Assembly: GCA_016206405.1 (NCBI GenBank)
Contig: JACQRQ010000004.1
Coordinates: forward strand, 1-11,891
Reading direction: 5' to 3'
From: Elusimicrobiota bacterium
Lineage (GTDB): Bacteria > Elusimicrobiota > Elusimicrobia > O2-12-FULL-59-9
DNA length: 11,891 nucleotides
Below the pieces are notes generated by a model. It worked only from the letters and a program-made list of their open reading frames with translations. It did no database searches and was not told the origin of the DNA. Both the position numbers and the translations under genes were made by a program. Shown here piece after piece: positions 7,886 to 11,891 of the stretch (positions are counted from its first letter, which is position 1; each line of letters opens with the position of its first letter).

Positions 7886-8300
7886 AGGGCGCTCCGAGGT
7901 CGTCGCCCACACCGCGGAAGTCGGCCTGAGGATTTATGGCGCAAGCCTGCGGGAACTCTTCCGCGGCGCCGCCGGCGGGCTGCTCAAGCTGTATAAGAAA
8001 AGGGGCTCCGTTTCCCCCCGCCGCCGCGACCATATTTCCCTGAAGGCAGGCGCCGTGGATGAGCTGCTTGTCTTATGGCTCAACGAGCTGATTTTTTTGG
8101 TCGCCTCGCGGCGCAGGCTCTATTCAAAAATAATCTTCCGCGAGCTGAGCCCGGCGGCGCTGGATGCGGAGGTGTGGACGGAGGCTATTTCGCCAAGCCG
8201 GCACTACTTGTCCGGCGAGGTCAAGGCGGCGACGTATCACCGCATCAGCGTCGCCAGGCGCGGTAATGGCTGGCACGCGCTGGTTTTTTTTGATGTTTAA
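7875..8300 (+). CDS. Archease (activator of the RtcB RNA ligase)
   Basis: A 141-residue protein matching archease, which helps RtcB become guanylylated and turn over repeatedly. Recognisable parts are EVVAHTAEVGLRIYGASLRELF at the N-terminus (family form HTADVG), VDELLVLWLNELIFLV in the middle, and EVKAATYHRISV followed by the C-terminal GWHALVFFDV (family form ending FDI). The Asp of the HTAD motif, part of the family's metal site, is Glu15 here; the C-terminal Asp140 is kept. The only usable start is the TTG at 7875, overlapping gyrA by 11 bases, with GGAG at 7864-7867, 7 bases upstream. Overlap with gyrA suggests cotranscription and translational coupling. rtcB lies two genes downstream, the expected partner. 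Confidence 0.88.
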   Translation: MSNKGRSEVVAHTAEVGLRIYGASLRELFRGAAGGLLKLYKKRGSVSPRRRDHISLKAGAVDELLVLWLNELIFLVASRRRLYSKIIFRELSPAALDAEVWTEAISPSRHYLSGEVKAATYHRISVARRGNGWHALVFFDV

Positions 8301-8332
8301 GCCTTAAAAAAATTTCTTGGGAGGCCGCTGGC

Positions 8333-8743
8333 GTGATTATTACTCAAAAAGACAAAGAGCTGATTCGGGCCGCTTCGGAGCTGCTGCGCAAGCTTTACCA
8401 CGCGCGCCGGCACCGCGTCGCGGCCGCGGTGCGGGCGGGCAGCGGAAAAATATACGCCGCGGTCGGCATCAACGCCAACCTCGGCCGCTGCGACATCTGC
8501 GCGGAGGCGGCCGCCATCTCGAAGGCGGTCTCGGAAGGAGAAAAGATTTTTGAGAGCATCGCCGCCGTCAAGTATTTTCCGAAGCGCAAACGCAGCGCTT
8601 TGGTGGCGCCGTGCGGGGTGTGCCGGGAGTTTATCAGCGATTTCGGCCCCATCAAGGTGATTTATTCCGCCGCCGGCAGCGTCCGAAAAGAGGACGTGCG
8701 CCGCCTTCTGCCCAACCAATACAATAAAAATGGAGACGGCTGA
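8333..8743 (+). CDS. Zinc-dependent cytidine deaminase family protein (blasticidin-S-deaminase-like)
   Basis: A 136-residue member of the cytidine deaminase fold. Zinc ligands are predicted to be C56 (in CAE, with E58 as the proton shuttle), C94 and C97 (in PCGVCRE, 93-99). The canonical CAERTAI is CAEAAAI here. The usual NVENASYG substrate loop is replaced by GINANLGRCDI, with an extra Cys53, and the protein ends with LLPNQY followed by a short polar tail. This reads closer to blasticidin-S deaminase and its relatives than to housekeeping Cdd, so the substrate is uncertain: a nucleoside, a modified nucleoside or another cytosine derivative. The GTG start at 8333 has a strong Shine-Dalgarno GGGAGG at 8319-8324, 8 bases upstream. 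It lies 32 bases after archease and overlaps rtcB by 14 bases, implying coexpression with the RNA ligase. Confidence 0.87.
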   Translation: MIITQKDKELIRAASELLRKLYHARRHRVAAAVRAGSGKIYAAVGINANLGRCDICAEAAAISKAVSEGEKIFESIAAVKYFPKRKRSALVAPCGVCREFISDFGPIKVIYSAAGSVRKEDVRRLLPNQYNKNGDG

Positions 8744-10181
8744 TCTCCGCTTTCAAAAAATAGACGACTACCGGTGGGAGCTGCCGCGGCAAGGCGCGAT
8801 GCGCGTTCCGGGCAGGGTCTACGCCTCTGAGAAAATGCTCTCGAAACTCGAACGGGAGCGCGTGGCCTCCCAAGTGGCCAACGTGGCCACATTCCCCGGC
8901 ATCGTGGGCTATTCTTTGGCGATGCCCGACGCCCATTGGGGCTACGGCTTCTGCGTGGGCGGGGTGGCGGCGATGGACGTGGACGCCGGCGGCGTCATTT
9001 CCCCCGGCGGTGTCGGTTTTGATATCTCATGCGGGGTCAGGCTCTTGCGTTCGGGGCTCATGGCTGAGGAAGTCGCGCCGCGCATGGACGGCCTCATGGA
9101 CGCGTTGTTCCACGCGGTGCCCTCCGGCGTGGGCTCCAAAGGAAAACTCCGGCTCAGCGAGGATCAGATGCGCAGGGTTTTTAAAAAAGGCGCGCGCTGG
9201 GCCGTGGAAAATGGGCTTGGAGACGCCGAGGATTTGGAGACTTTGGAGGACCGGGGCGCCATCGAGGACGCGGACCCCGATGGTCCCAGCCGCAGGGCGG
9301 TGGAGCGCGGCCGGGATCAATTAGGAACCTTGGGCAGCGGCAATCACTTTCTTGAGGTTCAAAAAATCGACGCCATCTACGACCAGCCCGTCGCCGAAGC
9401 CTTCGGTCTCTTCGAGGGCCAATTGGTCGTCTTGATTCACACCGGCTCCCGGGGCTGCGGCTACCAGATTTGCAGCGACTCCATACAGGAAATGCTCAGG
9501 GCTTCCCTCAAATACGGCATCGCATTACCCGACAAGCAGCTTTGCTGCGCGCCGCTTAAATCCCCCGAAGGCCGCGCCTACTTCGGCGCCATGGGCGCGG
9601 GGGCTAATTTTGCCCGGGCCAACCGGCAGGTGGTCACGCACCGCGTGCGCGAGGCTTTTATGCATGCGATGGGAGCCTCTCCGCGCGAACTGGACATGGG
9701 CGTGGTCTACGACGTCTGCCACAATGTCGCGAAGATCGAAAAGCATGAGTTCGCGGGCCGCAAGCTGACGCTCTGCGTGCATCGCAAAGGCGCGACGCGC
9801 TCTTTTCCAGCGGGACACCCCGAGCTCCCCGCGCGCTATCAGAAGGCCGGGCAGCCGGTGTTTCTGCCGGGCTCCATGGGGACGGCCTCCTACGTTCTGG
9901 TCGGGACGGAGCGCGCGATGCGCGAGACTTTTGGAACGGTGGCGCACGGCGCCGGACGCAGGCTGAGCCGGACGCAGGCCTCCAAGCAAATATCCGGACG
10001 GGACCTGCGCCTGCAACTCGAAAAACAGGGCATCCGCGTGCGCACCGACAGCGAGCGGGGCCTGGCGGAAGAGGCGCCCTTCGCCTATAAAGACGTGTCG
10101 GAAGTGGTGGAAATCTGCGACCGCTCCGGCATCGCCAAAAAAGTGGCGCGGATGAGGCCGATGGGCGTGGTGAAAGGATGA
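8730..10181 (+). CDS. rtcB: RNA-splicing ligase RtcB
   Basis: RtcB joins RNA ends bearing 2',3'-cyclic phosphate or 3'-phosphate to 5'-OH ends, using GTP and Mn2+. The 483-residue length is close to the well-studied archaeal enzyme (481). Predicted metal and active-site residues align at nearly constant offset: D98 and C101 in GVGFDISCGVR, H206 in GSGNHFLE, H237 in HTGSRG, H331 in CHN, and the guanylylated H406 in AHGAGR. No key residue is missing and there is no intein. The ATG at 8730 has no Shine-Dalgarno and lies 14 bases inside the deaminase gene, so translation probably depends on coupling. The presence of archease two genes upstream supports the ligase function. No rtcA cyclase or rtcR regulator gene is in the window. 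A repeat tract follows 7 bases after the stop codon. Confidence 0.97.
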   Translation: METADLRFQKIDDYRWELPRQGAMRVPGRVYASEKMLSKLERERVASQVANVATFPGIVGYSLAMPDAHWGYGFCVGGVAAMDVDAGGVISPGGVGFDISCGVRLLRSGLMAEEVAPRMDGLMDALFHAVPSGVGSKGKLRLSEDQMRRVFKKGARWAVENGLGDAEDLETLEDRGAIEDADPDGPSRRAVERGRDQLGTLGSGNHFLEVQKIDAIYDQPVAEAFGLFEGQLVVLIHTGSRGCGYQICSDSIQEMLRASLKYGIALPDKQLCCAPLKSPEGRAYFGAMGAGANFARANRQVVTHRVREAFMHAMGASPRELDMGVVYDVCHNVAKIEKHEFAGRKLTLCVHRKGATRSFPAGHPELPARYQKAGQPVFLPGSMGTASYVLVGTERAMRETFGTVAHGAGRRLSRTQASKQISGRDLRLQLEKQGIRVRTDSERGLAEEAPFAYKDVSEVVEICDRSGIAKKVARMRPMGVVKG

Positions 10182-10386
10182 TTGAAGAAAGTGGTAGAGT
10201 GGAGAGGAAGAAGTGGTAGAGTGGTATAGTGGTAAAGTGGCAGGAACGAGTGATAGAGTGGTAAAGTGGGAACGGCTTAAGCGGGCTCGCAGGATTGCTG
10301 TGTTCTATTCACTCTATCACTGTACCACTCTACCACTTTACCACTATCCCAATTTCACCACTCTCTCCTATTGAGAGGTCAAAAGA
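10182..10386. repeat. AGTGGTAN repeat tract, direct and inverted, rtcB–serS spacer
   Basis: This 205-base spacer consists largely of the 8-base-period repeat seen before gyrA. Forward units occupy about 10189-10269, with exact 14-mers AAGTGGTAGAGTGG at 10189-10202 and 10211-10224, and variants AGTGGTAT, AGTGGTAA and AGTGATAG. The inverted version fills about 10310-10348 (CCACTCTACCACTT at 10325-10338), with a stray CACCACTCTC near 10356-10365. A non-repeat centre of about 40 bases (10270-10308) separates the two orientations. The serS Shine-Dalgarno GAGAGG lies at 10373-10378. No open reading frame and no T-box motif were seen. Confidence 0.88.
10211..10338 (+). promoter_or_regulatory. Long imperfect hairpin in the serS leader
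   Basis: The arms 10211-10240 and 10309-10338 are inverted copies. The outer 16 bases (10211-10226 with 10323-10338) pair perfectly. Over 30 positions there are 26 Watson-Crick pairs, 3 G·U pairs in + strand RNA and 1 mismatch, enclosing a 68-base loop. Other registers are possible: 10227-10240 with 10333-10346 (14 perfect pairs) and 10249-10260 with 10310-10321 (12 perfect pairs). It ends 48 bases before the serS ATG. No U-run follows, so it is not a classical intrinsic terminator. It may stabilise or process the mRNA, or simply reflect opposed repeat copies; function is unknown. Confidence 0.65.
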
Positions 10387-11670
10387 ATGCTTGATTTGAA
10401 AAAAATTCGATCGTCGGTTGAGGAGGCGCGCAGGGCGGTGGCCAACCGGACGGGGCGCTACTCGACGGCGCTGGAGCAGCTCATTTCCACGGACGCTTCG
10501 CAGCGGACCATTTTAAAGGAAGTCGAGGATTTGCGCGCCCGGCGCAACGAGGCCTCCGAAAAAATAGGCCGCAGCCGGGTGGAAAAAGGCACGCCGGAGC
10601 ACGCCCGGCTCATCGAGGATGCCAACCGGATCAAAGCCGAGATTCAGGAAAAGGAGGCGGCGCTGGCGAAGGCCGACCAGGAGGTCCGGGAGCTTTTGAT
10701 CGGCATTCCCAATTTTCCGCACCCCAGCGCTCCCGTGGGCAAAACGCCCGAGGACAATCCGGTCGTGCGGGAAGTGTTGGAGTTCAAGAGGGAGTTCCCC
10801 TTCAAGCCCAAAGATCACCAGGACGTCGGCGAAAAGCTCGATATTCTTGATTTTAAGCGGGCCGCTTCCCTCTCAGGCTCGCGCTTCGCTCTGATTAAAG
10901 GCGCCGGCGCCAGGCTGGAGCGCGCGCTGGGACAATTCATGCTGGATCTGCATACCCGGCGCCACGGCTACGTCGAGATCGCGCCCCCCCTCTTGGTCAC
11001 GCCGGAGGTCATCACCGGGACCGGTCAATTGCCGAAATTTGAGGCCGAGCAGTATAAGACCTCCTCGGGCGAGCACTATCTGATTCCGACGGCAGAGGTG
11101 CCGTTGACCAATCTCCACCGGGGCGAGTTTCTCGCGCCGCAGAGCCTGCCTAAAAAATATGCCGCTTTGACGCCCTGCTTCCGGCAGGAGGCCGGCTCCT
11201 ACGGCAAAGACACGCGCGGGCTTATCCGCAACCATCAATTCGACAAGGTGGAGCTCGTCTGGATTTGCCGCCCGGAGGACTCCATGGACGCTTTGGAGCG
11301 CTTGACCCGGGATGCCGAGGAGGTGCTGCGGCAGCTCAAGATTCCTTACCGCGTTATCGAGCTCTGCACCGGCGACATGGGATTTTCGGCCTGCAAGAGC
11401 TACGATCTGGAGGTCTGGATGCCCGGCGAAAACAAGTTCCGCGAGATTTCCTCCTGCTCCAATTGCTGGGATTTTCAGGCGCGGCGCATGGATACGCGCA
11501 TCCGCCTGGAGAAGGGCAGCGTTTACGCCCACACCTTAAACGGCAGCGGCGTGGCCGTGGGCCGCGCCTTCGCGGCCGTCTTGGAAAACTATCAGCGCGA
11601 GGACGGCTCGGTGGAAATCCCCGAAGTTCTCCGCCCCGCCATGGGCTGCGAGGTCATCGCGGCTCCGTAG
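10387..11670 (+). CDS. serS: Seryl-tRNA synthetase (serine--tRNA ligase)
   Basis: A class II aminoacyl-tRNA synthetase that charges tRNA-Ser with serine in the cytoplasm. The 427-residue length is typical. Residues 1 to about 105 form the long antiparallel coiled-coil arm that grips the tRNA (MLDLKKIRSSVEEARR, charged helices at about 38-105). The catalytic core contains TAEVPLTNLHRGE (235-247), motif 2 TPCFRQEAGSYGKDTRG (262-278) with RNHQFDKVEL, and motif 3 LNGSGVAVGRAFAAVLENYQ (384-403). All class II motifs are intact. The ATG at 10387 has Shine-Dalgarno GAGAGG at 10373-10378, 8 bases upstream. It is separated from rtcB by 205 bases of repeat-rich spacer, so it may have its own promoter, though I could not identify one. 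Confidence 0.97.
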   Translation: MLDLKKIRSSVEEARRAVANRTGRYSTALEQLISTDASQRTILKEVEDLRARRNEASEKIGRSRVEKGTPEHARLIEDANRIKAEIQEKEAALAKADQEVRELLIGIPNFPHPSAPVGKTPEDNPVVREVLEFKREFPFKPKDHQDVGEKLDILDFKRAASLSGSRFALIKGAGARLERALGQFMLDLHTRRHGYVEIAPPLLVTPEVITGTGQLPKFEAEQYKTSSGEHYLIPTAEVPLTNLHRGEFLAPQSLPKKYAALTPCFRQEAGSYGKDTRGLIRNHQFDKVELVWICRPEDSMDALERLTRDAEEVLRQLKIPYRVIELCTGDMGFSACKSYDLEVWMPGENKFREISSCSNCWDFQARRMDTRIRLEKGSVYAHTLNGSGVAVGRAFAAVLENYQREDGSVEIPEVLRPAMGCEVIAAP

Positions 11671-11891
11671 CGCCCCTCATTTCGCACGAATTTTTATACG
11701 GGGGCTTGCCGCCGGGTTTGCCCTCGCCGGTTGGAAATCTTCATGTATTGTTTTTGAAGCGGCGGATCCTGTCGCGGGGCGCCTTCCGAAAAACGGGTCC
11801 CCTTCAGGGCCTGCCCGCAGTCGCGGGCGCGCAAGGCGGGTGTCCTCCGGACTCACCGCGCCCTCCGAGAGCGCCCCTCCCTCCCTCAGAC
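11671..11891. other. GC-rich non-coding region with several short inverted repeats, no gene recognised
   Basis: No plausible reading frame crosses this stretch on either strand. It contains clustered short inverted repeats: CTTCA/TGAAG at 11739-11743 and 11755-11759; CCG/CGG around an A5 loop at 11786-11796, flanked by GGGG (11776-11779) and CCCC (11799-11802); GCCCGC/GCGGGC at 11813-11828 with a four-base loop, extended by GCCT (11809-11812) and AGGC (11834-11837); GTCC/GGAC at 11842-11852; and GCGC/GCGC at 11858-11874. The region could be a structured RNA, a repeat element or the leader of the next gene. It does not match motifs I know for tmRNA, SRP RNA or RNase P RNA. No clear serS terminator was found. 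Confidence 0.45.

Noticed and set aside
10189..10269. Repeat unit GGTAGAGTGGT resembles the D-arm of tRNA-Ser, which would be striking beside serS.
   Set aside because: No acceptor stem, anticodon arm or T-arm is present, and the same repeat occurs before gyrA, so the likeness is most likely chance.
10211..10338. CRISPR array or a transposable element with inverted ends.
   Set aside because: The repeats have an 8-base period without unique spacers, and there is no transposase or target-site duplication.
10182..10386. T-box riboswitch in the serS leader.
   Set aside because: No AGGGTGGNACCGCG-type motif and no terminator with a U-run were found; the hairpin is explained by opposed repeats.
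11676..11700. Intrinsic terminator after serS around TTCGCACGAATTTTT.
   Set aside because: The stem is only 3-4 bp with a tiny loop, too weak for a convincing terminator.
11809..11891. RNase P RNA, SRP RNA or tmRNA in the GC-rich tail.
   Set aside because: Both strands were read for the hallmark motifs (GAGGAAAGTCC, the SRP GGAAG/AGCAGCC loop, the tmRNA tRNA-like end) and none was found.

Overview
The window is bacterial chromosomal DNA, GC-rich by eye, with every recognisable gene on the + strand. It starts inside dnaA, so that gene lacks its 5' end. The order is dnaA (partial) – dnaN – dciA (DUF721) – gyrB – gyrA – archease – cytidine/blasticidin-S-type deaminase – rtcB – serS, followed by about 220 GC-rich bases with no recognised gene. 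No tRNA, rRNA, CRISPR array, transposase or phage gene was seen.

Region by region: (1) Positions 1-5302 form a replication-initiation block. The 147-base dnaA–dnaN gap carries one perfect DnaA box and degenerate ones, and is a candidate oriC or part of one. dnaN, dciA and gyrB are separated by only 6 and 8 bases and look like one operon. recF, often found between dnaN and gyrB, is not there; the helicase-loader family DciA occupies that slot. (2) Positions 5303-5419 are a spacer with an 8-base-period repeat (AGTGGTAN). (3) Positions 5420-10181 hold gyrA, archease, a small zinc deaminase and rtcB, tightly packed: archease starts inside the end of gyrA, and rtcB starts inside the end of the deaminase gene. 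RtcB is a GTP/Mn-dependent RNA ligase and archease is its known activator, so this is an RNA ligation/repair module attached to a gyrase gene. (4) Positions 10182-10386 contain the same repeat family again, here arranged in both orientations so that it can form a roughly 30-bp hairpin in the leader of serS. (5) serS (10387-11670) encodes seryl-tRNA synthetase. (6) Positions 11671-11891 are GC-rich, contain several short inverted repeats, and have no visible gene.

Organism: a bacterium with Gram-negative-type GyrB (large insert in the TOPRIM region), DciA instead of a DnaC-type loader, and bacterial RtcB/archease. The gene order and the dispersed AGTGGTAN intergenic repeats suggest an uncultured lineage such as Elusimicrobiota or a relative. 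This placement is a weak inference from memory and not shown by the sequence.

Most of the window is conserved housekeeping. The parts most worth a second look are the AGTGGTAN repeat family with its serS-leader hairpin, and the deaminase sandwiched between archease and RtcB.
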